DNA from: Piezodorus guildinii
Lineage: Eukaryota; Arthropoda; Insecta; Hemiptera; Pentatomidae
Assembly (NCBI GenBank): GCA_023052935.1
Contig: CM041295.1
Coordinates: forward strand, 166,799,366 to 166,863,365
Length of the DNA: 64,000 nucleotides
Direction of reading: 5' to 3'
Within the stretch, counting starts at the first letter, position 1. The number at the start of each line of letters is the position of its first letter. The notes beneath the pieces are model-generated. The model worked only from the letters and a program-made list of their open reading frames with translations, was not told the origin of the DNA and ran no database searches. The translations under genes and the position numbers were made by a program. Positions 11,607-25,174 of the stretch are shown in pieces.

Positions 11607-14600
11607 CATTACGACATGAGGTGCCCTGCAGCAGTATGTAAGAGGTAAGAATATTGATATTATTCTAATACAAGAACTTTACCTACTTAAATACAGTGTG
11701 AAGGGGCTGGAAATGCGGGAGTACAGTGTAATAGCTGCAGTGCCCATGCGCTCCAGGTCCTGCATACTGTATAAAAACAACCATAAGATATTACCCTTGT
11801 GGCAATTCTGTTGCAGAGATCTGGCAGCAGCTAAAGTGATCCTCCTTGAGGGTAACAACAGAAGGAAGATCATAGTTTGCTCTGTGTACCTTCCTTATGA
11901 AGAAGACATCCCCACAGAGGCACTCAGAAGGCTAGTTGCTAGGAAGGCAAAGGCGCCCTGATAGCATCACTGGACGCCAACGCTCATCATAGACTCTGGG
12001 ACAGTACAAATAATAACTAGAGAGGTGAGTCTCTACTCGAGTTTATTTTAAGCAATGATCTTGAAATCCACAATTAGGGTAATACTGTCACCTTTGTTAA
12101 CAAAAATAGATCAGAGGTCATTGATATTACACTAAGCATTAACTGTGCTAATGATTTCATTAAGGACTGGCATGTCTCTCTTGAGGAGGTTTAGATCACA
12201 AATATATCAGATTTGACATAGATATCAATGACACGTTTGAGTCGGGGTACTGGAACCCCAAACTTTTTTTTTTTTTTTTTTTGCTGGCTTGGGTTGCACC
12301 GCGACCAAACGGTCTATTGTGCGCCATAGGAATAAAAAAAAAAAAAGTTACTGACTGGGGTTCCTATGGCACCCAACTCAAGCAAGAAGTAAGACAGTGT
12401 TCCAAATCAATTAGAGACAAATGGGAATTGGACTGCCTCAATGTATCACTTACTGAGACAATAATGAAATCCTACAATGATTATAACAGTTTGTGTACAG
12501 TCGGATCCAACAGAAATGTTGCCTGGTGGAATAGTGAACTTGGCAAGCTGAGAGCTTCAACTAGGAAACTCTTCAATAAAGCCAAGTACAACAAAGTACA
12601 GGTAGTTGGAATGGCTATAAGCAAACACTGACCGACTATAATAAAGCCATTAGGAAAGCTAAGAGAGGGGCATGGAGAAATTTTTGCAATGACACATCCT
12701 CTGCTTTTAGAGTAAACAGAATCCTATCCAAGAGGCCGGGCCAGAGAGCAATGCGTGCCATCAGTGCGGAAGGGGGCCAAACCGATTCAGAGATCGGCAC
12801 CCTGAAGGCACTTGCAAGAGCACACTTTCCTGGCTGCGAGCTGATGGACGAAGAACCAAACAATCCCACCTCTGAAAAACAAACAATAAATACGGATAGG
12901 TGGGGTGAAGGCAACAGAATGGTTAATTCTGGAAGATTAGAGTGGACATTTAAATCATTTGCCCCATTCAAATCAACAAGCACTGATGGAATTTTTCCAG
13001 CTCTATTTCAAAAGGGCTTTGAGGTGCTGCGACCCTACATCCATGTTTTACTGAGTGGTAGTTTAGCACTTAACTACATACCTGGTAGCTGGAATGTGGC
13101 TAAAGTACGATATATACCCAAACCTGGGAAGACTTCTTATGACCATTCCAAGGCGTATAGTCTGACATTATTCCTATGAAGACTCTGGAAAAAATTATTG
13201 ACAGACATATTAAAGATAACATACTAGCTGAAAGACCACTACATAGCGCTTAATATGCGTATCAGCCTGGTTAATCCTGTGAGACTGCCTTACATTTCTT
13301 GGTCTCTAGGATCGAAAAAAATCTGACAAACAGAGAAATTGTAGCAGGCATCTTTGTTGACATTGAGGGTGCCTTTGGCCGAACTCCTTACGGTACTGTG
13401 GCAATAGCCTTAGAAAGGAGAGGTGTGGGACGACTAATCTCCGGATGGATCACGCCATGTTGGAGAGAAGGATGCTTACATCCGAACTAGGACACTCCAG
13501 ATTGTGGATCAGACCGAGGGGAGGATGTCAACAAGGGAGTGTGCTATCTCCACCCCTATGGTGTCTGGTTGTCGACTCTTTGTTGACAAAACTGAGCACT
13601 GCAGGTTTTTATGTACAGGGATATGCTGACGATATCGCTGTGCTAATTGAAGGCAAGTTTCCGGAAACCATATCGGAATTGCTCAAAACAACCTTGAGAC
13701 TTCTGAGGGACTGGTGTCAGACGAATGGTCTTAGCATCAACCCTCAGAAGGTCAATCTCTGTATCTTCACTAACAGAAGAAATATTACAATTAGACCACC
13801 TCACCTTGGCGAGGTTGAGGTCAATATCTGTTTGTGAAGTTAAACATCTAGGAATTACTCTTGAAAGTAAATTAAAATGGAACAGCCACATTGACAAAAT
13901 CTGTATAAGGGCACTTAAGCACTTACTTAAATGTCTCTTTGCATGTAAAGGGGTTGTTGGAAAAACATGGAGCCTCAAACCTATGTTGGTCCTCTGGATA
14001 TATACAACAGTTATAAGTCCTATGGTCTTACATGCAGCTATCGTGTGGTGGCATAAAGCAATTTCGTGCAAATCCTTGCTTCAGCTTGGGAAGCTGCAAA
14101 TATTGGCATGCCTTATGACAACTGGATCAATGAGTACGACTCCGACTGCTGCAATGGAAGTTCTACTGAACTTAACACCATTGCACATAGCAGTAGAAAC
14201 TCATGCACTTAACACAGCCTAGTGGCTCTCTACGTTAGGAACAAGATCTAATTCCCTGGTATATCGGGGTCATGGTAACTTGTTCAGAAGGATTGATGAA
14301 GATTGGGTGCTAGCCATGCATTCCGATCTTCAAGAAATACACGGACACACTTTATTGTGTAGCGATTAACAGGACTGGCTGGCACAAACCGTGTAATGGA
14401 GTCAACTGTTATACGGATGGATCCCTGACAGAGTTAGGTCTCCAGGTGCTGGAATATGGAGAATGGATAAACCCTAGGAAGGGATGTCCATTTCTCTTGG
14501 TAAACATACTTCAGTCTTTCAGGCTGAAGTAATGACAATAAATATCTGTGCTCAAACCCTAATTTCAGAAGGGATGAGAGACAGACTGATAACTATCGAT

Positions 14601-15310
14601 ACCGATAGTCAAGCTGCTATCGGAGCTCTGGGTAATTACATGACTCGGTCCAAATTAGTAGAGGAATGCAAAAGCAATATTAATATGCTTTCCCTGCTAA
14701 ATAAAATCCGGGTACATTGGGTGCCTTGTCACTCAGGCATCCTAGGAGATGAGAGAGCTGATAGCCTCGCCAGGGGGGGGGGGGGTTCTGCTCAGCTACC
14801 CCCCACACCTGAACCTGTGTGTGGAATTAGCCTCAGCAATGCTAAATGTCTGATTAAGGCTGCTGCTGACAATAGATCCAGGCAATACTGGAGGGATACT
14901 GATAAGCAGCATCACTCCAAGATATTTCTAGATGGACCCTGCAAAGAGAGAAGTTATACTTTACTCTCAATGAATAGGACAACTTTAAGGAGGGTAACAG
15001 GACTGTACACAGGCACTGTCAACTTAATAAGCATCTCCACAATATGGGTTTGGTGGTCTCACCGACCTGCAGATTCTACAAGAAGGAGGATAAAACAGCA
15101 TTTCACGTGATATGCAGTTGTCCAGAGATTGCCAGGATACGGTTCTACCACTTTGGTGTCGACCATATCGCTGATCCCAAGCTGCGTGAACTGATTAACC
15201 CCTACAGGTTAGTCAGATTCACCAAGGTACTAGCCCTGTATTAACAGTAGATTGGACGGCGCACAATAAGCCTAATAAGGCTGCAGTGCTTCAGATTAGA
15301 AGAAAAAAAA

Positions 15311-15457
15311 ATGGAGGTCTGGGACCTGGATTGGGATTTTGGAGGCGCCTGTCGTCGAGGATGCTGATTCTGCGAAATGATGGTGTAGATAAATTTTTTC
15401 GTGGCTTGAACGATGTTTGTTGAGGTAGTCGACAAGTGAGTGCTGTTAGCTTGTCGT
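15311..15457 (-). repeat. 147 bp direct repeat, right copy
   Basis: Matches 9472-9618 in the same orientation. It begins directly after the A-run of the LOA-like element and continues into the 5' part of the Jockey-A copy. Confidence 0.75.
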
Positions 15458-15790
15458 TGCTCAAGTTCAGGAAAATTCAATGAATCAGAAGCGGGCAATT
15501 CTTTTGTTCTGTGCCTTTCAACTGCAATGTATGAGATCTTTGCTTTAAAATATTTTTATAAATCGCACATCCTTTATAGCTTGCAAGGTGCGCTTCACCA
15601 CAGAGAGCACATTTTGCCGGTTCGTTTCTTGATGTCTGACAGTTTTCAGATGCGTGCAGGCCAGCACATTGGACGCACCGAGCCTGATGGTGACAATAGG
15701 ACTTGGTGTGCCCTATATGATAAATTTGTAATAATTGAAGACACACCTTTATTATCTTTATTGTTTTCTATCGTTGTATACAAGGGCAGA
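15311..15790 (-). pseudogene. Jockey-A copy 2, 5' part (ORF1 zinc-knuckle region)
   Basis: The minus strand reads the zinc-knuckle block (HTKSYCHHQARCVQCAGLHA, then CALCGEAHLASYKGC) and the following Gln/Pro-rich region of Jockey-A ORF1. The middle knuckle is intact here, unlike in the full copy at 61900. Together with 7565-9618 it forms one older element split by the LOA-like insertion. The 5' end is lost near 15790. Confidence 0.8.
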
Positions 15791-15984
15791 GGAAGGATTT
15801 TCTAATCGGGGGGAGGGGAGACAAGTAGGTTTAAAATAGTAGAGGAAGGGCGAGTGAGTAAAACGTAAGTTTTTTAATAAATTAAAACAGTCCAGAACTA
15901 CGCTTTTTATCCTGATAAATTATTACATTTTTAATATTTCCGTTTTATGATTTATAGTTGTCCCACCAAATTTTAGGTGACGCC

Positions 15985-16220
15985 CCCTCTGTTAATTTTA
16001 AGTCACTTTTATGCTACTGTGGCTAATCGAACTACAGTGGGTGCCTATGTTTTTCTAATCCAGGTTTAATTAGGCTAAGAATCTTTAACAAGTACCTGAC
16101 ATCATGGCTGGAGACCCTACTTCACGCCCCCTCCTCACGACGGCATAACCTAGAACGTTCTGGGCTTGAACCAGCAACCCTGGACATAGAAGGCTGTTAT
16201 GCTAGCCACTACACATTTTA
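15985..16220 (-). repeat. tRNA-derived SINE, copy 1
   Basis: The minus strand begins with a tRNA-like head holding an A-box-like TGGCTAGCATA and a B-box-like GGTTCAAGCCC about 40 nt later (within 16213-16140). The body ends in a conserved segment with CCCACTGTAG and GATTAGCCACAGTAG. The same 3' segment recurs at 46825-47090 and 48424-48600. The promoter boxes fit RNA polymerase III transcription. Boundaries are approximate. Confidence 0.65.
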
Positions 16221-16700
16221 ATTGTAATAGGTATACTTAGTTAATTTAATTAAATTCCTAATGTTGGCAGGTATAAAGGATATTGGTTTCCCAAACTATG
16301 CATTATACTGATACTTTTTTTTTTAATATTCGTTTGTAATCTGGTATTTTAATTGTGTTCATACTAATAAATTCCTGACTTGTTTTCCTTTGGTGGCTCT
16401 ACAACTAATGACTATTTAAGGTCTTATTCGGTCGGTGCTGCCAGTCTTATCGGCTTTGTGCTTCTGCCTTCCAATTTCTTACTCCCAACAGCTACTGAGT
16501 ATCCACTGCTATTCACGCTTAACGCAGACGAAGTCTTTCAACTTTTCTAAGCCCGAATATTTTTTCTTCGAGGAGAAATTGGGATACTTTTTTGTTATTA
16601 AAACACGAAATATATCCTGCCCACCTTAGACATCCAATCTTGGACGATATCAGGATCCTTGAACAGATTCATTAACTCGGCGTTTTCTCTCGATCTTCAT
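16221..16700. other. Non-coding interval ahead of the CR1-like copy
   Basis: AT-rich sequence with T-runs. No gene is recognised. The right end may include leader sequence of the CR1-like element that begins by 16755. Confidence 0.4.
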
Positions 16701-17665
16701 ACAGATTTGTCCCATAATTCTTCACAGAATCTTTCTTACAAGGAATCTTAGTAGATGATTAGGCGCTTTCCTTACACCCAATCCTCACCCACTCATTATG
16801 ATGAATTCTTACAATACTTTACGCGGAATTTTTACCATATCATTGCAGTATCAGAAACTTGGCTAGAAACCTACATTCCCTCCTCTTCTATTTCCTTACC
16901 CGACTACCCCTTACGTCATGACCGATTAGGCCGCACTGGCGGAGGCGTCGGTCTTTATGTACATAATAGCCTAAAATCCCGTATCCTAGATGTCTCAACC
17001 CCATCCGATCATCATCATATTGAATTTATTATCCTTGAAATTATTTGTAACAATCGCCCTCTCTTATTTGCAGTAGTGTTTCGCCCTCCTTTAGTTCCGT
17101 TTGATGCACCTTTTGAAACTACTCTCTACAGTTACGTTCCTTTATATAACAATATTATAATCTCCGGCGACCTTAACACCAATTTCCTTTCCAACTCCAA
17201 TAACAAACTGTACCTCGAAAATCTCTTCTTTTCTCTCAATCTTTTCATTGTACCTTTCTCTTCCACCTATCATAATCGTTGTTCAGATACCTGGTTCGAC
17301 CTTCATGTAAATGATTCAGCACATAGCCTTCTCTCTTCATCTCAATTACCAGTCCCATTCTTATCCTGTCGTGATCTAATACACATGTCATACAATATCC
17401 AAACTCCAGCAATCTTTCCTAAAACAACAACTTTCCATAATAGCAACTCCCTTCCTCGTGAAAATATCAATCCAAAAAGTCCCTAAAATGGGACGATATA
17501 TATTCATGTACCTCTATAGACACAATGGTCGATATCCTCACCTCCAACCTCATCAGTATCCTCGACAAACATGCTTCCCTCATCCGCCGCCGCCCTGCTC
17601 AAGCCTCACCAGATAAATTAAATATATACTTTTTATCTTCCTCCTCTGATAATCATTCTCCACAT

Positions 17666-17807
17666 TTTTCTAGAAGCATTAGTAGAGCTAGTTTCTTTCA
17701 TCCATATTGATAGATTTTGAGGAGAGCGAATTGTGTGGAAAAGCCAGGTTGGAAACCGGATTGGAGAGGATCAAGAAGTTTAGACTTTTCAAGGAAATTA
17801 GATAATG
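17666..17807 (-). repeat. Inverted duplication within the CR1-like copy, arm 1
   Basis: Reverse complement of 18046-18188 with only about 10 mismatches by eye. This arm is antisense to the element, so it is the misplaced arm. Confidence 0.85.
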
Positions 17808-18045
17808 GATATTGGAGAATCTGATAATCAGTCTCCACATTTTTCCCACTTTTCTTCAGTTACATCATTTAATCCAGATAATTTTTATTTTTCCGATATC
17901 ACACCAACCGACCTTATCTCCTCTGTAATAATATTCCATACCAACTCCATAGGATTTGATGGAATACCCGTATATAATATAAATAATTTTTATCTCCAAA
18001 ATTTTGCTAATTTGAACTACTTAGAAAAAAGCAATAGTCCAACCT

Positions 18046-18188
18046 CAATTATCTAATTTCCTTGAAAAGTCTAAACTTCTTGATTCTCTACAATCCGGTT
18101 TCCAACCTGGCTTTTCCACACAATTCGCTCTCCTCAAAATTTATCAATATGGATGAAAGAAACTGGCCCTACTAATACTTCTAGAATT
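18046..18188 (+). repeat. Inverted duplication within the CR1-like copy, arm 2
   Basis: Sense-orientation arm coding for the RT segment with FQPGFSTQ. Pairs with 17666-17807 across a spacer of about 240 bp. Confidence 0.85.
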
Positions 18189-18815
18189 TTTAAAAGCTTT
18201 TGAATCCATGGATCATTCCATCCTTTTCTCCAAACTACAATTTCTATCCATTTCCAACAGCACTATTCGTTGGTTTAACTCATTTCTCTCTGATAGAACC
18301 CAAGCTGTCACCATTCCTAATCATCCTCTATCTTCCTTTCTTGCCCTTTCGGTAGGTGTGGCCCAGGGTTCAAGTATATCTCCTCTCCTTTTTAATTCCT
18401 TTATCAAGATCTTCCTAACTCTATCAACCATTGTTCCCACCATTTGTACGCTGATGATTTCCAGATCTGCCTATCCTTCTCCCCTCTGAGACATTAGTAG
18501 CATTTTCCAAGATTCAGGATGATCTGGATAGAATCAACGCCTGGGAAAATCTGAATAAACTTAGGCTGAATGCTATGAAGACGCAAGCAATAGTAATAGG
18601 TTAAAATTCCCTTATCAAATCTAATACCAAATTTCCTAGTCCAATCCTTAATAATTACCCAATTACCTTCAGTTCCACTGTCAAAAACTTAGGTATCACC
18701 AATGACCAATCCCTTTCCTGGAAACCCCATATTGCCCAAATCTCCCGAAGAACAATATAAATTTTTCCATCGCTCCCGTCATCTTATTCCTCTATCCACT
18801 CGGAAGCTCCTCCCT

Positions 18816-20286
18816 GCTAAGTCCGATGGAATCGCTAACCAACAATGAGAGCGGCACTCCAGGCTTGCTGGAGGGTGTGACGTAGGTTTGAACGCCCTAC
18901 TCACATATTTTAGTTCACAAAATACCACTAACAGTCATGGATTCCTCTGAGGTAAAACGCTCATTATCCGGAGGTAAACTAGTCCCCCGTTCGGGTCTCC
19001 GGGTGGGGACTGCTTAAGGGGAACCATGGCGCAAGATGAAAATTAGAGATCTTGTTACGGTTAAAATTTTCATAAAGAATTAATTTTAATTTAAAAAAAA
19101 AAACGAATTCCCTAACCGTAACTATGCCCCAGATACTCAGTGGAGACGGGCGGGTTCCACAATAAATTTATCTTGAGCGCCACGCTATTTGTTAAAAAAA
19201 GAAATAAGGTAAATAGCGAAACCCTTTAAATTAATAATATTTTTAATGAAAATAAATAAAAAAAATTAAAATTAAATTTACAAAAAAAAAAAAGTTTTTA
19301 AATAACAGGTGGTTACGAACTCGTTACCTCGCAGTCTGAATACATCTATCTATTCCATGAGCTATGGAGTCATATGACGTCACTATACCTTAACACATTA
19401 TTAGACTCGACGAGGGTTGTACAATGTTACCTTGTTAAGGTTAATATTAAATAGAAAATATTAAAGAAAATATTACTTAGACAAAAAAAAAAAAAAAAAT
19501 ACAAAACTTTATTTCTAATAATAAGACAAAATAAATGATTCTTTAACAACAAAAAAAATGAAAAAAAAGAAAGGAAAACTTATTACTACTTATATACTAA
19601 TTTTTTTTGGCCAAAAAAAACAACACATAATTGTCCTTTATCTTCCAGGACCGAAACCACTCAGGTTATAAGTTTATTAAACAAAATAAATCACCTCGTT
19701 CCTTCTCCCTCGGGAAACAACCTCTTTTCCTTCTTCCCTCTTCCAAATCCACCAGAATTCTTCCGTCGAGTGTCACTCGCCACACTATTACTATTTACAC
19801 TACAACTCCAAAAATCTTTTGTTGCAAAATGTTTTTCTCTTGCTCACGACGGGGCCTCTCTCTCGCGGTCCCCAGACAGACCAAAAATTCTCCACCACAA
19901 TCACCTTATCTCCAAAAACAAAAGTCTATTAACATGTGTTTTTTTTTTTTTTGTTTTTTTTTCAAACATTTTTATATTTTGAGTAACCCTCTTCGAGGCA
20001 TTAAAAAAAAACTTAATTATTATTAAATAAATAATTCATTCAACTTAGATTCATAATTTTTTTTTCCACGTAACAATCTAACAGTAGGGACGTGGAACGT
20101 TAGAAGTTTAAATAAGGCAGGTGGGTTAAAGTCGGTAGTGAATGAAGTTTAGGGGTACCATTTAGATATCGTTGCATTACAAGAGGTTCGCTGGCCAGAG
20201 GAGGGAAATCGAATCAAATCGATCACGTGTTAGTAGAAAACAGAGGGCAAAGTAGCGTAATTAACGTGAGATCGTATCGTGGTGCA
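18816..20286 (+). mobile_element. RTE-clade LINE, 5' part (leader and endonuclease start)
   Basis: The leader includes the GTCCCC..GGGTCTCCGGGTGGGGAC block (near 18980-19010) that I recall from RTE-type elements. The frame then starts at about 20080 with VGTWNVRSLNKAGG and LDIVALQEVRW, the N-terminus of an RTE endonuclease. An internal deletion near 20210-20225 joins it to the C-terminal endonuclease part (HVLVENRG.. VRSYRG). The LTR element then interrupts at the TGCA target, and the RTE resumes at 27759. Confidence 0.7.
19318..19385 (-). repeat. Possible tRNA-derived sequence
   Basis: The minus strand has TAGCTCATGGAATAGAT (A-box-like) and a GAGTTCGTAACC segment (B-box-like) at normal tRNA spacing. 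The stems do not close cleanly. More likely a SINE relic or tRNA pseudogene than a working tRNA. Confidence 0.3.
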
Positions 20287-20739
20287 AATTAACGAACTCA
20301 CAACAGTATATGCTTAGAAATAGTATTTATTCTTCTTCAAATATTACATGTGTGAAGTCTACCTTGAGACTCACTAAGAGGGAATGATCTTGTGTGGATT
20401 TACATTGGGTATAAATAGGATTTTGAAGGAAGGAGGGGAGCTAATACTTCGGTGTGGTCTAACATGTGGTGGCCAGGGGCTCTCTGATCTAGATCGAAAC
20501 TAAAATGCCAGTGGACAGTATGAATAGGACCGGAAACATAAACATCCAAGTTCTGTCACTTCTGTGACAATTGAGCGGTAACTTTATGACTTTAGAATGT
20601 GACCTGACCCTGAGAAAAGGGATGGTTAGGGGACCTTTCTTAAGAGTTAACAATATACAATTGTTTAAGGTACAAAAATACGTTAGATAAGACATAAAGT
20701 TTTATCATAAACGTTAATAATATTAGTCGTCTGTTAATT
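20287..20739 (-). repeat. 3' LTR
   Basis: Same 453 bp length as 27302-27754, with about 3 substitutions between them. In element orientation it follows the polypurine tract at 20740-20749. Confidence 0.9.
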
Positions 20740-20750
20740 CCTCCTTTCCT
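20740..20750 (-). promoter_or_regulatory. Polypurine tract of the LTR element
   Basis: The minus strand reads AGGAAAGGAGG directly before the 3' LTR, the expected position and composition of the plus-strand primer. Confidence 0.7.
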
Positions 20751-20989
20751 AAAAAAGCGAGGGCCTCCGAGCTTATAATTTGAGATCAGGTTTACATATA
20801 ATTTTCTTCGCATCAATTTGGGGGGATTCTAAGTTTTTCCACTTTGACAAGGAAGGAAAAAGAAGGGTATTGGTCATAGGATTTTACATTTGTTTCCGTG
20901 TATCTTATGAAATAGAATTTCTTAAATTTAGTTTACATGAGATATTTAGATACATTAATCCATTTACATATTTGAATTCACTTATCTAA

Positions 20990-21692
20990 GCTTATTAAAG
21001 TCCATTCGTTAATGAGATTAACAATTTCATGTAATACATATATACATTGTTTTCTTTGTTTTTGTAATATTGTAGTTGTTTTGTGTTTTTTTTTTTTCTT
21101 CAATATAGCTAACGTATATTCAGATATTAATTACAAAATGTGTAAACAAATAAAATGGATGTATACATACAATAAGATAAGACATAATAATACAAAACCA
21201 GTATTCTAGTTACTAAACCTATTTACATAGTATATTTGACGGAGACTTGTCCTGACAAACAAATATTCGTTAAATTATACTTATAAATCCTTATCTAACA
21301 TAAGTTTTTATTATTTTTATTTCTTGATTCTCTTATAAAATTAATATTAGTTATTTATACAGAATTAAACGCCATTTCTTCACTTATAAATATAGGTAAA
21401 CCTATTTTTCCAATCTTACTTAAATTATTATTAAATTAAAATCATAATATTAAATTGTTATCAATATTTAGAAATAATAGCATACATTAGTAATGATATT
21501 TAATATTGTTAGATAGTATAAAATAGTTATTAGTATCAATATTGTTTAATAATAATTTGTATGGTTAAGTAATAACTTCTTCTTATTAATCAATACTGTT
21601 GAATGATAACATACAATATTCATGATAATCAATATATGGGGTAGTAAAACATAATAATCAAGATTGAAAATAATTACATAAATACTAAACAT

Positions 21693-21746
<54 letters not shown>

Positions 21747-24700
21747 AATATTTAATTATTTGCTACTGTTTACTAACAATCAATATTGTTAAATTATAAC
21801 TCATATTGTAAAAATAATAACTTATTAATAAAATTAAAATAATAATAGTTAAGCAACTACTTCTTATTAGTCATCGATACTGTTAAATAGTAACATATAA
21901 TATTGATTATAACCAATATCAAGATTAATAGTAACATAATAATCATTAAATAATTACTTAAATATTAAATATTGTTTGTTTGTTGTTGTTTTTTTTTTCT
22001 TAATTTATTTAATAGTTAATGATTGTTTACTAATTATCGATATCGTTAAATTATATACAATACTTATAATAGTCAATATGGTTAAATAACATCGTGTTAT
22101 GACAATAATAATCAATATGATAGAATATTAACATACAATATCATTAACCATAAGTTACAAAATCATTTAGCAAAAATGAACACAGCATCAAGAACACATG
22201 AACACAATTTATCTTATTATGAACATTGATTTTACATTTTGCAAATTCAGCTAACTGCTTATTAATTTATATTTAGTCATACTTTTAATTTTTAAATTTA
22301 CTAATCTATCCTTAAATATTGATTTGATTGATACCTTTGATATTTATACATTTTATTTTATTGAATTTTATATAAACCTATTTTTCACTTTTCTAGTTTC
22401 CTTCATAATTCTTATATTATAATTCCTTATAATTCTTCAATATTTATTATTTCTATTTATTCTTACATTAGTTTAATTATAAAATGTTATTATTGTTTTG
22501 TTTTTTTATTAAATAGTCATGTCCCATTTTGAGGACAATAATTATAATAAGTAAGTTTTCTGTCTTTAATTATAATACAAGAATGTAACTAAAACTTTGT
22601 TATACTTTATATTTAATTGCCATTTTATTTTACCTACTTTTATTACGGTTATTATCCAGTTAAATAGACAATAATTACAATCAATATTAGTTGTATGTTA
22701 AACGAAACCACAACTACAGACCTACGATTTTTTTTTTTTTTTTCATTTAGATTTTTTTTCTTATATGTTATAGCGTATTACTATAGCATTGTTTTCATTA
22801 GTTGGGAAATAATATAATCTAATATTTTATTTTATCTATATTTATATATATTTTTTTTATTGTTTTATTTACGTTAAATTAAAGTTAAAACTCATGTTGT
22901 TTTTTTTTTTAGTTACTGTTTTGTAAAAAACTTTATTTATTTATCAAAGTACCTTTAATAAGTAATTTGTTCATTTCTTCAAAGATTGGATTTTAATCCT
23001 TATTAGTATTTTTTATTTTTTATTTTTAATATAATGCAATTGATTGCTAAATAAGAAAAATTTATAAATTTGCATTTCAATTGTTATTTGCTCGTGATTA
23101 ATCAATCATAATAAATTTTTGTTATCATTACAATTCTGATTGATTGATAGAAAATGTTTTGTTTTTTAAATTATTATAATTTTATTTATTTATTATTGTG
23201 ATCATTTTCATTTTTTTTTTTATTATATATTTTTTATTTCTTTATTTTACCTATAAAAATTATAATCGGTATGAATTGTTAAATAATTAATCCTTTTGCT
23301 CTCGTTTCTCTATTTTATATATATAATTTTCTTTTAAAATATTTTCTATACTAATTCTTATAGTCCCTTTTAATTTATTTATTATAATTTCATTCTAACT
23401 CTTACAATATTATTATTATAATTTTATTTATTTATTATTGTGATCATTTTCATTTTTTTTTTTTTTTATTATATATTTTTTATTTGTTTATTTTATCTAT
23501 AAAAATTATAATCGGTATGCATTGTTAAATAATTAATCCTTTTGCTCTCGTTTCTCTATTTTATATATATAATTTTCTTTTAAAATATTTTCTATACTAA
23601 TTCTTTACAGTCCCTTTTAATTTATTTATTATGATTTCATTCTAACTCTTACAATATTATTATAAATTATATTATAAACATACAAATAAATTACAATATT
23701 ATACTATTGTAAAGTAATGTGGTTTATACCATAATTATTTCTTCCTTTAAAATATTTTTATTTTTATTATTCCTTTTTTTTTTTTTTATATAGGAAGTAA
23801 GGATTTATTTATTATTATTTAGTAAATTGTATTTCGTTAATTATGTTCAATTTCGTACTACTTATTTCATCTTACTTCTAATATAATAATTACGATTATT
23901 TAAGGAAAATATGTAATTAACTTAATAAAATACATAGTAATGATATTAATGTTAGAAATTTTTTTTATTTTATTTTTATTTTTGTCCATCTATTTACATT
24001 TTAATTTAGAGTGATAATTATTATTTAAAACATATATATTTTTTTCTTTTTGCAACTCGTTGAATATCCGTTTTGACAGTTTTCTAGCGGCACACTATAA
24101 GGTAATGTAACATTTAGAAATTTTAAACTATGTTATCATTGCCGTATTATTTTATCGTTAAATATTCAAAGATAAATTTGTTCTATTTCGAGTATAATTT
24201 TTTTTTTTCTCATTTAATTAGTTTATCTAAAAGTTTAAAAATTTCATTTTAATGAATTCAATTAAATATTTGTTTGGTTAAAATTTAATATGACAATGTT
24301 AATATAACAATTCATTTAAGAGCAAAAGTCATTATTATGTATCGTATACTAGCAATTATACTAACATAATAATCACAATTTTCATAAATTTAAAATAGTA
24401 TATTTAATTATTTTAATATTTAAATTAAAACCATTTGAAGAAGATTTTTATGCCATGGGTCAACTGTTAAATTGAAAATCGCAAAGCATACGTTTATAAT
24501 TATAAATTCTTCTCAAAAAATTAAAATTTATTATTTTTTTGTCAATGAAAGAAGTTAGTTTTATGTCGTTTTTATTTCTAATGAGTTTTACTTTTAATTC
24601 AATTATAAACGTTCGTTCTTTTAATATATTTAATCTAATAATAAAAGATTTTATTCAATTTGTTGTATATTCATGTTGTATTATATCATACTCATGTAAT

Positions 24701-25150
24701 ATCAGAGCATACAAATTAAATTTGTATTTTCATCAAAAACTGCATATTAATAATAAAATGTTTTTATTTTATAATATTTTCATCATTACTTTATAATAGT
24801 GTTATTATTATTTTGTTTAGTTTTCTTATTTATTTTTAATTACTTACTTATTTGTTTATTCACTTATTCATTTTTACCTCTTTTTTTTTCTTTATTTTTA
24901 CTTATTTATTAATTTTTACTATTGATTTATTTTTACTTATTTACTTATTTATTTTTCTTATTTAATTTTTTCTTATTTATTTATTTTTACTCATTATTTT
25001 TGTAATTTAATGTTTACTTATTTATTATTACTTATTTATTTTTCTTGTTTAATTTTTTCTCATTTATTTTTACTTTCTTATTTATTTGTTTACTTCGTTA
25101 TTTTTATTTATTTATTTTTAACTATTTTTTTTTCTTTTACTTCTTTATTT
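20990..25150. other. Extremely AT-rich interior of the LTR element
   Basis: More than 4 kb of A/T-dominated sequence with many T-runs, a (TA)n at about 21700-21730 and TTTATTTACTTATT-type imperfect repeats at about 24840-25150. There is no frame with protease, RT, RNase H or integrase motifs on either strand. It occupies the place where pol should be. Confidence 0.8.
23171..23662. repeat. Tandem duplication, two units of about 242 bp
   Basis: Unit 1 (23171-23412) and unit 2 (23413-23662) both run from TTATTATAATTTTATTTATT through GATCATTTTC, ATAATCGGTATG and CTCTCGTTTCTC to TCTAACTCTTACAATATT. They differ by a few substitutions and homopolymer lengths. Confidence 0.9.
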
Positions 25151-25174
25151 TTTTTCTGAATTTTACTATTGAGT

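Larger units (their letters stand above)
16755..18815 (+). pseudogene. CR1/L2-group LINE copy, ORF2 endonuclease and RT, rearranged
   Basis: The endonuclease is open from 16755 to 17486: IIAVSETWLE, the glycine-rich [40 protein letters not shown] and the terminal SDTWFDLHV. RT segments follow in several frames (FYFSDI..D, GFDGIPV, FQPGFSTQ, ILLDF-like, [28 protein letters not shown]). The copy contains an inverted duplication (17666-17807 against 18046-18188). It loses the RT C-terminus at 18815, where RTE 5' sequence begins. It is the same family as the copy at 41641-45941. Confidence 0.8.

Noticed and set aside
19318..19385. Working tRNA gene
   Set aside because: Box-like motifs are present but the stems do not close and no anticodon arm can be drawn. 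At most a SINE relic.
19631..20026. 131-codon plus-strand frame rich in Ser, Phe and Lys
   Set aside because: It lies in the RTE leader, is low complexity (T/C runs) and has no recognisable domain or conservation evidence.
24539..24796. 85-codon frame in the AT-rich interior of the LTR element
   Set aside because: Composition-driven (Ile/Phe/Asn-rich), with no polymerase or envelope motif.
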